From: Paracentrotus lividus
Lineage: Eukaryota > Echinodermata > Echinoidea > Camarodonta > Echinidae
DNA: 64,000 nucleotides
Direction of reading: 5' to 3'
Assembly (NCBI GenBank): GCA_940671915.1
Contig: CALNVZ010003426.1
Location: forward strand, 34,710,337-34,774,336
Shown: piece after piece, positions 10,401 through 21,370 of the stretch
How the letters are laid out: the number at the start of each line of letters is the position of its first letter
How positions within the stretch are numbered: the first letter of the stretch is position 1
Position numbers and translations under genes: made by a program
Notes under the pieces: generated by a model
Seen by the model: only the letters and a program-made list of their open reading frames with translations
The model's database searches: none
What the model was told of the DNA's origin: nothing

Positions 10401-11382
10401 GTTCCGGAAGAAATACCTTGGTAAAGAGCGCAGGAAGTTTCCGGACACAAGGAATGTCCTCAGTGCATATGCGTCTTGCAAGAGGTTCATATGCAGAGAT
10501 TTGATGCGATTCTCGTTCACGTTGAGAACCAGAAGGTCCGATAGACCCTGGAATGTGGTGGGACCAAGGTCCATGATCTTATTGCCATGAAGATCAATCT
10601 GGATGATTTCTCGAAGACCACTGAGGGCGCCTTGTGGGACGGAGCGGATGTTTCTTCTTCGGACAGGTGACGGGTCCGGAATGATATAGGTCCGAGGTCG
10701 GCGATAGGTCAGGCTTGCTCTCAGACTTCGTGGTCGAACTGCGGGTCGCACCTCCCTTTGTCGTCGTCGCTTGGGTTTCTGACTCCCGATCAGCATCAAG
10801 TACTTGATGTCTTCAGAGAAAAGAGAGTAAACAAAATATGAATGGTTTTTTAAAGGTTGTTTGACAGGCCTGTGTATGTTATCAACATTAAGTAATTCCA
10901 TCGAAATGAGTTATCAAAAATATAATATTTGATATTGTAGGACAGAGTATTGGTATTTTGTTGGGGAAGGAATTTCACATTTTGTCCAAAATTATTTGAG
11001 CTTTTATCAACGAGAAATCATATATGAATTTTAATCTTGTAAACCATACACATTTCAAAACTTTTATTAACACTTGAAGGGGACTTTTTCATGGACTTAT
11101 TTCGATCAATTCTGACTCTAAATAAAAAAAAATAATACCTGATGATATTGGTTGGGGAATGTCCTTCCGTCCCCAGCAAGCTATAGCCTTGCTCCCATCT
11201 TTCCAGTCGTTTGTTTGAATATAACTCGACAAGAGGGCGGTGGGCGGAGGTACATTGCGCGACACCACAAAACAATAGCAGTGGTCTGGGCAGGAGTCTA
11301 GTGTAGATACCGTCCCCGTTGTAAATGGGATGACGAGCAGAGCAGCGAAAAGACAAAAGAGATGGCTCGGACCACTATCCAT
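6629..11382 (-). CDS. Secreted leucine-rich-repeat protein with a degenerate trypsin-like domain (four exons)
   Basis: Exons are 11382-11139, 10810-8937, 8495-8359 and 7415-6629. All junctions are GT...AG with matching phases (1, 0, 2), giving 1013 residues. Seen in order: signal peptide (about 1-23), LRRNT with Cys 31, 35, 37 and 69, an Arg/Lys-rich insert (about 91-125), roughly 21 LRRs of 24 residues, LRRCT (665-717, Cys 669, 671, 696, 717), a Ser/Thr/Pro linker, then an S1-like domain (about 753-1000). There is no transmembrane segment after the LRRs, so the product is probably secreted. LRRs bind proteins, lipids or glycans. The S1 part lacks the catalytic His and Asp and should not cleave peptides. 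ATG at 11382 is chosen because a signal peptide follows at once. A recognition, inhibitor-like or scaffold role is inference, and the ligand is unknown. Confidence 0.85.
8359..8495 (-). CDS. LRR gene exon 3: end of LRRCT and linker
   Basis: This 137-base exon codes for residues 707-751. It supplies the fourth LRRCT cysteine (Cys717, in LGSDVSC), which the LRR exon lacks; this is strong support for the join. The rest is a short Ser/Thr/Pro linker. The acceptor is pyrimidine-rich, ending CGATAG, and the donor is ATAG/GTATGT (phase 2). Confidence 0.75.
8937..10810 (-). CDS. LRR gene exon 2: leucine-rich repeats
   Basis: This large exon (1874 bases) codes for residues 82-706. A good acceptor (pyrimidine-rich, ending CTCTGAAG) restores Asp82 across the junction. 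About 21 repeats of the type LxxLxLxxNxLxxLxxxxFxxL run without interruption, with several N-x-S/T sites. It ends inside the LRRCT cap at the donor AAG/GTTTGT (phase 0). The in-frame stop a few codons on lies in the intron. The overlapping plus-strand open frames at 9262-10047 and 10261-10590 are shadows. Confidence 0.92.
11139..11382 (-). CDS. LRR gene exon 1: signal peptide and LRRNT
   Basis: This exon codes for residues 1-81 plus one base of codon 82. The hydrophobic core LFCLFAALLVI gives the signal peptide, followed by a four-cysteine LRRNT cap (C-x3-C-x-C then C69). It ends in the donor AG/GTATTATT (phase 1). Upstream, a poly-T tract and ATATACAG stand just before position 11390, eight bases ahead of the ATG. 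That looks like a splice acceptor, so a 5' untranslated exon probably lies at higher coordinates. Confidence 0.8.
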
Positions 11383-11390
11383 TGTAATGG

Positions 11391-11727
11391 CTGTATATAA
11401 CAACAAATCAAAAGATTAAAAAAAAAAAATCATCATTTGCAGACAGGCATCAAGCAGGAATTCAATCTAATAATAAAATAATAATATTTGGTTATCCGTT
11501 GAAAAGGTAAATAGAAACTTATTTTACTAGAACACATTTGAGACGATAATGATGCAATTACTGAAACTACCATTCAGGACATTGATAGAACGATATTCAC
11601 TTACACCAATCACTAACTTCATCATTAATATGCCAGTTTTTAATCATGATGATGGAAATAAAGAGTTTTTAAAACTTGAAACGATGATTATGAAACACTT
11701 CCGTTTTCAAATGATCCCTTTTCAAAC
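11391..11727. other. Upstream flank of the LRR gene
   Basis: AT-rich sequence that probably holds intron or 5' untranslated sequence of the minus-strand LRR gene. I see no convincing TATA box or further exon. Confidence 0.4.
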
Positions 11728-11824
11728 TAGGGGAGACCGGGGATGGAAGTTACAATGGGTCAGTTGTTACAGTTCTGAGTGTGCTAAGCTGGAACAAGAG
11801 AGTGCGTGCTAACTGACATCTATA
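11728..11824 (+). repeat. Solo copy (X) of the foldback's loop sequence
   Basis: A 97-base segment begins TAGGGGAGACCGGGGATGG. It is the reverse complement, with few mismatches, of the loop at 12578-12676 inside the adjoining foldback. It abuts the foldback's left terminus directly. Confidence 0.8.
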
Positions 11825-13426
11825 TAGGGGAGACCGGGGATGGACGTTACAAAATTCACATTTTGGGCCAGATAATTCTAATGAAAGTACTCACACACTC
11901 CATTTTGGGTCTGTAGTTAGCCTATTATGTTGGCTAAAAGCTGAGGCACATAAAACTTGAAAACATGTAAACACTAATTAACTTCAGCTTAATTAATGAA
12001 GACATTTTTTTTGTAACAACCTACCCCGTATACGGGGTAAGTTGTTACTTTATACGGGGTAAATTGTTACTATATGTAAACATACGGGGTAATTGGCTAC
12101 AATGTGTAAATCTCTTATACCATACTTTTGTTTCAACTTTCCAGTTTCTTGGTATCGTTAACAGTAGATCAAGTAGAGCTCTAGACTAAAGTAATAATAG
12201 AAATATCAAAATATTAACACCTGAAAATTGAAACAAAATTACTTTACATGTGTAATGTAATTTTGTTGTTACATCGACATGGGGTAGGTTGTTGTAACAA
12301 CCTACCCCATGGGTGATTTTACACATAAAATCAACTGTAGCACAGCCATAAGGCAGAATAATTACAGGGCATGGCTCAGGGGTATATTAGTGACATACAT
12401 GTACATGTACTATACCAGACTATCATCATGTGCCTTCAGTTGTAAGAACTATTACAAATTTTAATTTTTGACAAAAATTAACTTGGAACTGTCAAAAATG
12501 GTTTTTGTTGATTTACTTTTTAATAAAACAACGGAGAAACCTCACGACCGGCAGTTCATCACAGCTATGTGTAGGCTGTATATAGATGCCAGTTAGCACG
12601 AACTCTCTTGTTCCAACTTAGCACACTGAGAACTGTAACAACTGACCCGTGTAACTTCCATCCCCGGTCTCCCCTACAGCCTACACATACATGACATAGC
12701 TGTGATGAACTGCCGGTCGTGAGGTTTCTCCGGTGTTTTATTAAAAAGTAAATCAACAAAAACATTTTGTTACAGTTCAAAGTAAAATTTTGACAAGAAT
12801 TGAAATTTGTAATAGCTCTTACAACTGAAGGCACATGATGATAGTCTGGTATTGTAAATATAGTACATGTATGTTACTAATTTACCCCCGAGCCATGCCC
12901 TGTAATTCTGCCTAATGGCTGTGCTACACTTGATTTTGTGTGGAAAATCACCCATGGGGTATGTTGTTACAACAACCTACCCCATGTCGATGTAACAACC
13001 TACCCCAATTACATTTATTATGTAAAATTACATTTTGTCTCAATTTTCAGGTGTTAATATTTTTATGTTTCTATTATTACTTTTGTCTATTCTAGAGCTG
13101 TACTTGATCTACTGTTAACAATGCCAAGAAACTGGAAAGTTGACACAAAAGTATGGTATAAGAGATTTACCCATTGTAACTTACCCCGTATGTTTACATA
13201 TTGTAACAATTTACCCCGTATACGGGGTAGGTTGTTACAAAAAAAACGTCTTCATTAATTAAGCTGTAGTTATTAAGTGTTTACATGTTTTCCAGTTTTA
13301 TATGCCTCAGGTTTTAGCAAACATAATACGCTAATTACAGACCCAAGGTGGAGTGTGTGACTTCTTTCATTAGAATTATCTGGCCCAAAATGTGAATTTT
13401 GTAACTTCCATTCCCGGTCTCCCCTA
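11825..13426. mobile_element. 1.6-kb foldback element
   Basis: Two inverted arms (11825-12577 and 12677-13426, about 750 bases each) flank a 99-base loop. The ends are TAGGGGAGACCGGGG and its complement. The arms hold repeated short words of the type GGGGTARRTTGTTAC and smaller palindromes such as GTTGTTACAACAACC. No transposase-like frame is visible, so it is a non-autonomous palindromic element. Arm mismatches are spread throughout, which means it is not a recent or assembly-made inversion. Confidence 0.85.
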
Positions 13427-13799
13427 CTCATTAATGGTAGGCCTATATCGAAGGGGGGGGGGGTTAGCTCGTGCTTTACTTTCGGGGATGGGGAATTCGT
13501 TCATATCTCTTGATTGCTTGTATATTCACATATGCCTATTCCTAATTCTTGTCTTGAACCCTGTAGAAATCCATTTTTAAGGTGACAATTAGGGTACATG
13601 CAGGTAATATGGGCAAGCAGGTAATATGGGCCACCTGAAGCAAATCATGTCGTGACCGTCGACCGGTGACCGGTGACCGGTGTGAGCGCCATAATGTTGT
13701 TCATATAAACTGTATACGAAAATCTATCGTCGTGAGAGCATCTGATGCAGAAATTTCTCTGAGAAAATTGCTGAAAACCAACAAGGTAGGTATAACTTA

Positions 13800-15944
13800 C
13801 ACTGAAAACCTAAACGGGTAGACCGACTAGCTTTAAAGCTAGTCGTAGTGATGCCCAGACTGACTAGCTTTAAAGCTAGTCCAGTCACGACGACTAGTTT
13901 TCCTTCCACACAATCCGCTTATTACGGACTAGCTTTAAAGCTCGTCCGTCTCTACGGACTAGCTTGAAAGCTAGTCCGTCAAGTTAGTCGGTCACGACGA
14001 ACTAGTTTTAATGCTAGTCGGTCACGACGGACTAGCTTTAAAGATATTCCGTTTTGACCGACTAGTTTGATGGACTAGCATAAAAGCTTTAGTGTAGTGA
14101 TGCCCAGACTGACGGAGCTTTTGATGCAGGACTAGCTTTACAGCTAGTCCGTCAAGTGTCAAAACTAGTCAGTCGCGCTTGTCTGTCGCAGATGTTCTTA
14201 CTTCTTGTCTTGACCGACTAGCATTACAAAATAGTCTTAATATGGCTTCATCAGCTTGTCAGAGAGCGTCAAATCTGAAATATGAGAAAAACATTTTAAA
14301 GATACGATTATTTTTTTCCACAAAATTCAAGAATTCAACAAGAATCATTTTATTATGATGATATCAGAATACAGGAATTAATACAGGAGGCACAATTAGT
14401 TAACATATGGCAATTATCAAATAATGATTGTGAGATTTAATTTGGAAAATCAAATGTGAAATAATTACACTGAAGCGCGGCCAAACAAACAAGTTAGATG
14501 CAATCCATACGCTAATAATATTGTATTGTATTGTATTGTATATTTATTTACCAACATTGCAAAAAATATACATAAACAGAATTCAATATAAATATGCATT
14601 TTGAATTTATCTTATATGCTTGCTTCAGTGCGCGCGATTTGATGTCACGACTGGGGGGGGGGGGGGCTTAAAATAGCATTTAGCATTATATTCAACATAC
14701 ATTTTGCCTCTTTATTAGCTTCACTAGCTGATCACTTTAAAAAATCAAGGGGACGATCCTCCAGAAAAAAAAAATCGAGGGTGAAACGGTCCCCACTGTC
14801 CCCCCGGGCTTCCCCGCCAATGGCTTGCATCATCATTGTCTTGTTTGTTGTAGGCCTGCCTATTTTTGCATTTTCTACGCATATCTTTCTTGAGCCACAC
14901 TGAATCCCGCATCCGCGCCTCTAATCCAAATATTCTGTTCTTTCAGAATGTAATCTAAAGAAATAGTGGCACATGTAATTCTTAGAATTAGAATTGAATC
15001 ATTATTTAATGTTGCTTATTATCGTTGTCAGTAACACACACGCAATTTATAAATTAATTTGCAAGACAAAATTTGTCGCGTTGGTGATTATAGTATTAAT
15101 CCATGTGAAAAAAATAACAGATATATAGAACTGAAAATAAGGAATTCAAAAAGAATACTCACACATATCACATGAAGAGTCGCCATTATCATCAAAATCT
15201 TCAGTTTTACGGGTATATCGGATCTGCTTCCTTACAGGTTTGCTCATTAAATAGATTCACATACAGATAATACAAATAATAGATGATGTCCTTTTCGCAA
15301 TGCGCATGTTATTCATCCGATGCTATTCACCTTGTATTCATGCTGTTGCTTAGCCGGGCATTCACCAGTAATCTATAAGAATAGACCAGATTCTGGGTTC
15401 TATGGTAACGAGGTATTCAATTAGCCTGTAATTAAAGAATGGAGAACGATAGTTTGAACCTACTCGTGAATTGCATTCTTGTCGTGATTTATGTTATGTA
15501 TCGTAAGCTTTAAGATTGTCAGGTCCAAAACAACCTTTGTTTGAGAATAATGTATTACACTTATATGTTCGGAAACATGCCGCTCTAAATTTCAATGAGA
15601 TTATAATTGACTTGCATCTGTGTGTATTTCAAAAGCTAGTCAGTCATTTCAATTGTAAGCGACATTGCAGCTATGTTATCAAACCTAGTCGGTCATTCTA
15701 ATGGTAAACTGAGGCTACCATTCCAATTTTATTGAGCTCAGTCCGTCGCATCGACGGACTAACATTAAGTGTTGATGGGACTAGCTTATAAAGCTCGTCC
15801 TCAAAGCTTGAAGATTATTGGATTCAGTTGTAAGTAGTCCGTCTCCGGAACTAACATGACACACTAGCTTTAAAACTAGTCCGTCTTGACTGACTAGCTT
15901 TAAAGCTAGTCCGTCCACTGACGGACGAGGTTAGGTTTTCAGTG
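13800..15944. mobile_element. 2.1-kb nested element with subterminal palindromes
   Basis: The termini are CACTGAAAACCTAA and TTAGGTTTTCAGTG, each flanked by TA. Both subterminal zones (about 13820-14270 and 15600-15930) are packed with imperfect copies of the 20-base palindrome GACTAGCTTTAAAGCTAGTC and CGACGGACTAG-type words. Such clustered subterminal motifs are typical transposase binding sites in large DNA transposons (established for CACTA and Mutator types). The interior is AT-rich and has no transposase. Confidence 0.75.
14521..14565 (-). repeat. Retroposon 3' tail (minus orientation)
   Basis: On the minus strand this reads GCAATGTTGGTAAATAAATA followed by a TACAA microsatellite. The GTTGGTAAATAAAT stem matches the tail near 20693, so two copies of one LINE or SINE 3' end lie in opposite orientation. 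Confidence 0.5.
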
Positions 15945-16717
15945 TACGGCAATTTTTTTACCCTGATGTAAAATTTGATACTTCACAGAATGTGATGGTG
16001 AAAGAGTGTTTGAGGGGGTAACCTCAATTGTTTGTATATTTAGTAAGCTTATAGTTTCATTTTGATCATACTAGCGTATACAGGTCAATTTGTTGTAGTG
16101 AAGGGGTGCTATGTGGCATTGAATGCTTGCCTGACATAGCAACACCAGTGCAGGTAATATGGGCGGTCCAAAATGGCGGAAATGATTCTGGTACTTACTG
16201 GGATGAGGCATCAATCTATTTGCTACGATTTTTTTGGGTATATTCACAGTATATAATCAATATAAATAACTCATTGTAGGCCTATATTGAGTTGTATAAT
16301 GAAAATAATACTTAAATAATATTAAAAAAGAAATAATATACAAAATACAAAACAATGAAATATATAGTCAAAGTATTTACTGAAGGGTCTTATAATTTCA
16401 AATGATATCTGAAAGTTAATGATTTTCAGCATTTTAAGCAAATTCCAGACATAGTAGAGTCATTGTAGTTTTTAAAAAATACATTAAATACATGTGCCCA
16501 TATTACCTGCACATGCAGGTAATATGGGCACTTTGATGATGACGTCAACATTTGAATATTGCAGACAGGGGGGTTGGTGATAATTGTTTTTCTTCACAAT
16601 AAAAGTTAGAGCAGTAATTATTGATTCATATAAACAAAGATTATACTGTGTGTCATTTTGTAATTTTATGCAAATTAGGCAAATGAGCTTAGGGGCCCAT
16701 ATTACCTGCATGTACCC

Positions 16718-17899
16718 TATAGAAAGTGTTCCGATTTTGCCGCCTTCCCCCCCCCCCCGAAAATCAACTGACGCCCCTAGGTCTGAAAGGACCTTTTATA
16801 CTCCTTTCAAACCAACGGTATTGCTACTCTACGGGTTCCATGTTCTCTATGTTGGGGACCTTTTTTTTTTGGTATTATTTTTACTTTCAGGATCTTAGAC
16901 AAACAGTAGTTTCGCATCAAAACCTTGCTCATTATCCTAAAAATTTATGATGGAAGATTGCCGATATTGACGTGCGCACATAAACGCGTGACAGAAAATA
17001 TGTAGGGCGGATAAACCTTAACGAAATTAAGACGCATATTCGGCAGAGGCACAGGAGGCTTATAAAGAAATACTTTCAGGGGGAAAAAAAGAATCCTTTC
17101 ATCGAATTCGGGGATGCATGAAAATGGACATTGTTGTGTGATTCGTTTTTGTTTTTGTGAGGGAATTTTCTTGTTCTCCCCGCGGGACAACGAAAGAAAT
17201 ATGGCGCGAAAGATGCAAAAGAAAAGGAGGTCAAAATGGGTCTTCTCCTTAGAAACCAGTTCCCACTTTCATCCATTTATGTTTATGATGTATTTCGCAT
17301 TCTCCTATCAATGTCGCAGCATGGCACTGCGCAATTATTAAACTTCCAAAGGAAAATCTAGAATGGAGCGAAATCGTCTGAAAATTTTGAGCTAATCGGT
17401 CGTTTAATTGCTGAGATATTGAGTGTATTATATCACCATGGATCGTGCACAAAAGCGTACCTGGGTTGCAAATATATAATGTGGCATTTCCGTTCACTTG
17501 CGTTTTTCGTTTTTATTTTGTTGTTTTTTGCTTTCTTATTGTGAAGTATGAATGCAGAGGAAAGGAGTTTTCAATGCAATGATAGCATGTTGATCACCAC
17601 AGCTCAGATTTTGCAAACCTCCAAAAAGTTATGAAAAGTCCCTTTAAATGGATTGTTTAAAACTAATTCGGGATCTTAAAAATAAACTCTTCCAGCTAAT
17701 GCTTTATTCATAATTGCAAACTTTTACGTCAGACAGAAATCGCCTGAGATTTGATGATGATTTGCTGAGATACAATCACAGTCATCAGCATCCCTAGGTA
17801 CGCTAAAGTTAACACTGCAGTCTATGGAGGGGAATTTTTTTTTTAATTCTCTCTCTCTCTTCCCCCCCCCCCCCCCCCCCACTTATTGTGATGCATGTA
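16718..17899. other. Intergenic stretch without recognised features
   Basis: Poly-C runs occur near 16750 and 17866, with mixed sequence otherwise. Short overlapping frames near 16944-17345 on both strands show no domain or splice context that I can support. Confidence 0.45.
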
Positions 17900-18152
17900 A
17901 TGCGGCGGTCACAACTCATCGTAGGCTACGGGGCACGTGCCATCAACGTAGCCTGCGTTGCATTTACAATGCACGCACAGGTCCTGAGTCAACTTCTGCG
18001 ATTCCTGCGTTTCTGTAGTAAGGGTATTGTAAAAACTTCCTGTACGTCGTACATGCATTGTACCTGCAAGGTACCTCCGCTGCACGAGTTTTCTTCGAAA
18101 TGCATTGTAGGGAGTTGCACGTCGAAGGTACGGCGATTTGTGACCGCCGCAT
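17900..18152. mobile_element. 253-bp MITE with GCGGCGGTCACAA ends
   Basis: The inverted termini are ATGCGGCGGTCACAA at 17900-17914 and its complement at 18138-18152. The interior is CpG-rich and full of small palindromes built on TGCATTGTAC and GGTACCT-type words. Apparent frames through it are by-products of the palindromes. Confidence 0.7.
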
Positions 18153-18643
18153 AATGATGCTTATGAAAATTTTCAGGGGTTCATCTTGGCACATTATCAC
18201 AATAATGCAAAGGAAGCTGAGCATGTAGGGACTCCACATCTCATGTTTTTCCAGCCTCTACAACAAAGTTACAAATTCCCTTTAAAAGGTGTCTCGTCTA
18301 ATATTGGTCGCGTCTGAAACACTTTTGAAAATACATGTATAAGGTAATCTTTGACAAGTGGGAACGGGGCTTATAAGGCATCCCTGGAGGGATGGGAAGA
18401 CAAGTCGGTCATTATGTAGTCTGAGTGCGGGCTTGTTGGAGGGTACTTGATGGATGGGTGAAGGGTGAATGGCAGGAAAGTGAAAGATGACTGGATTTAC
18501 ACAAGATGGTTGATGGCGTAGCCAAATGATGGGGTGGACAAAGAGCACATCCCTCAATATTGAAAAAAAGGGCATTTTAATGGTTTTTAAAACAGAAATC
18601 AAATTGAAGAAATCTATAATAAAAACACAGTCACATAAAAAAC

Positions 18644-18674
<31 letters not shown>

Positions 18675-20161
18675 CAAAACACCCAGCAATACAACATAAT
18701 TTGATAGGTTTAGGGTTAAGTCATGGGGGTGGGTCTAATCGGTATGTGATGTTTTTTGCATAGAAATAGCAGCAGAAGAGGGCATATTTATGCAGGGTAT
18801 AGAATGAAAGAAATGAAAAATAATAACGGAATAGAAGAGAAATAAAGAGAGGGAGAGAGTGAGAAGGGGATGAAACGGGGAAGAGAAGGAGAGCGAGAGG
18901 GAGTGAGAGGGAGAAAGAGAGAGAGAGAGAGAGATAGAAAGAGTGATAAATAGGGTAAATAGAGAAATGAAGAGCAGAGTGCTGTGTCAAATCATGTTAA
19001 CCTGTTCACTAAAATGCAATATAATGTTTCTTTCCTGTGGTCCTATAGTTATAAGCCTATTGAATCCCAAATGACGCTTGGAATCGAGTTTTTATATCTT
19101 GCTTGCTGCTATGTCTGGAACAACCTTTGTTTAATAATTTGCATAAAATTTTAATCAATCAAATCGTTTGTCTTGTCTGCTAGCAGACTGGCGCCCATCC
19201 GACCCCTACGACAATGAAGTGACCTGTGTAGTGTCTTCTAATCAGCATACATATTTCACTATGACATAAAAGTGTGGCGGTATACAAACGCGATAAAATA
19301 GTATGCGATGAAGCAAGAAGGTTCGTCATTAGAGCATGGGGAAATAATAAAAAAATGTTCAATTAGCTAATATTAGGTTATAAATTGGAAAACAGGATTT
19401 TTCTTTTTTAGGTGAATACGCCTTTATTAGGCTACGTGGTGACATCTTTGTGTTATGTATTCAGAGGTCGAGATTATCCAGCGCATATTATAAATGTGTG
19501 AAAATTACTGCAGTAAATTAAGATATATTGACCACAAAAAAAAGGACTATAATCTGATGCATCAGTGGAAAAATGTTACATTAAAACGCTTATGCAACAC
19601 ATGACTAAAAAGATCCTGCTTGGCGACGAAATAAAAAAGCGCCTAATTGATTTTATGTGGATATTGTCGTTTTTCTCTGCCCTTGTATTGGTACCTTATG
19701 GCACAATACCTTTGTTAAGATCATAACCATATTATCATATTTTGCCTTTGTTCTTTTGTTTTCCCCTTTGTTTAAAATGAATGGCCGGGTTTGTTCATCT
19801 ACTGATCTCTACTTTCTTGAAGTGTAAAAATTATAATTGTATACTGTATTGGCATTCTCGTTATCGATATGGTGTAACACGCCCTCTAGTGCTAACTACA
19901 TTATAGCACCTAATAGGACACGGCAGTTACCTGTAACGGGTGAGTGACGGGGTTGATGGCTGGGAGTTGCCCGAGTATGCATACCCGAGGGAATACACTC
20001 GTCACAACGACAAGATGATGACTTCAATATGTGCAAGATGGTCATACAAACTAAACGTTTCAGTACGATTGAAAACCTTTCAGAATATCACTTGTATTTA
20101 TACTGTCAATGCACTTAAAGATGAATTCCAATATGACAACCCATTCTTTATCTATCCATAG

Positions 20162-20197
<36 letters not shown>

Positions 20198-20448
20198 CCT
20201 CCCTCCTTCCCCTTCTCTCTCTTAAATCTTGATTTCAAGCTTTCGGACAATGCCTTATTTAGATCAGCCGAAAGATTGAAATAAAGATAAAGTAAACGTG
20301 CGTCCGATTATTTTATTGACTCCCTCTGTCTATCGTTCTTTCCATTTCTCGTTTTCTTTCTACCTGTTTCCCTTTTCTGCATTTTTAGGCCTATCCATAT
20401 AGCCTATATAATTTTTACCTCTTATCATTCCCTTCTCTGCTCTTTTGT

Positions 20449-20486
<38 letters not shown>

Positions 20487-20580
20487 AATTTTGATATTAC
20501 TTGTATCATAATTATGTTGTGACAAACCTAAATTTATTAATTTACTATTATCATTCTTTCTATTATAGTAAAAAAGTAGG
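18153..20580. other. Intergenic stretch with microsatellites
   Basis: I see no gene. It holds an AAAAC pentamer array near 18650-18680 (a possible retroposon tail), a purine-rich GA tract at 18845-18965, and CT tracts near 20160-20220 and 20455-20485. Confidence 0.5.
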
Positions 20581-20589
20581 TTATACAAT

Positions 20590-20725
20590 ATTGATTTAAG
20601 GGGTCAGGCTCGACTAGCACTTGTGCTATTATCTGACTCCTTTTACCAGTCAATGTTATTATTGCTCTATGTATTGTATTGTTTTTGACGTTGTTGGTAA
20701 ATAAATAAATCAAATCAAATCAAAT
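20590..20725 (+). repeat. Retroposon 3' end with TCAAA tail
   Basis: A short compact sequence (GGGGTCAGGCTCGACTAGCA onward) runs into GTTGGTAAATAAATAAATC and an ATCAA pentamer array. This is the shape of a LINE or SINE 3' end. The minus-strand tail near 14540 shares its GTTGGTAAATAAAT segment. Confidence 0.5.
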
Positions 20726-21370
20726 ATCATATATTTCTGGTCAGTTTCACTCTTTTTCAAAAGTACTTGCTTGAAGAATAAATAGGTCTCACTAGACGTT
20801 TTTCCCTTCTATATTAGCAAATATGAAATCTAAGGATGTTCGTAACACTCTTCATCGACCCATCACCACCTCATTTTCTCTCGGCATCATTTGACCCCTG
20901 TGCTGTAAGGTCAAAGTTCAAAGTCAGGGGTCGAGGTAGTAACTCATGGTCCGTAATACCTCATTTATTTTCATTTCCATCCAATATTATAACTGAAGGT
21001 CGCATGTAGATTGTGTAACACCACCAGCATACAGGCAAGAAGTAATAGGCCTAACACAAAATAAATGCTCTATATGAAATACATTTATAAAAAAAAATTC
21101 AATCAACCAGTTGGATACTTTTGATTAATGATTACTAATGCGTTTTAATTACTAAATATTTAATCATAAAATATGCATTTCTTAAATTGGTACCACTAGT
21201 GATGGTGTAACAGAATAACTGAATATTGGTGCAGCTGAGAATACAAATAGGTGATGCAATTTAATCTATATAGGCCTACAATTTTTTTTTTTTTTTTTTT
21301 GTAACTTAAGATTTATATTAATATTCTATGTCTTTGTATAAATTGTAAGCGCTTTGATACTTTTCGTGTA

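Larger units (their letters stand above)
13592..16717. mobile_element. 3.1-kb terminal-inverted-repeat element (outer of a nested pair)
   Basis: The ends are inverted copies of GGGTACATGCAGGTAATATG followed by GGC, flanked on both sides by TA. Further copies of CAGGTAATATGGGC lie inside the ends (near 13617, 16151 and 16497-16530, the last pair head to head). It encodes no recognisable protein. A second element (13800-15944) occupies most of its interior, so the original was about 1 kb. Confidence 0.75.

Noticed and set aside
9262-10590. Long plus-strand open frames opposite the LRR exon
   Set aside because: They mirror the repeat-rich coding strand, have no start or splice context and no domain. 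They are shadows.
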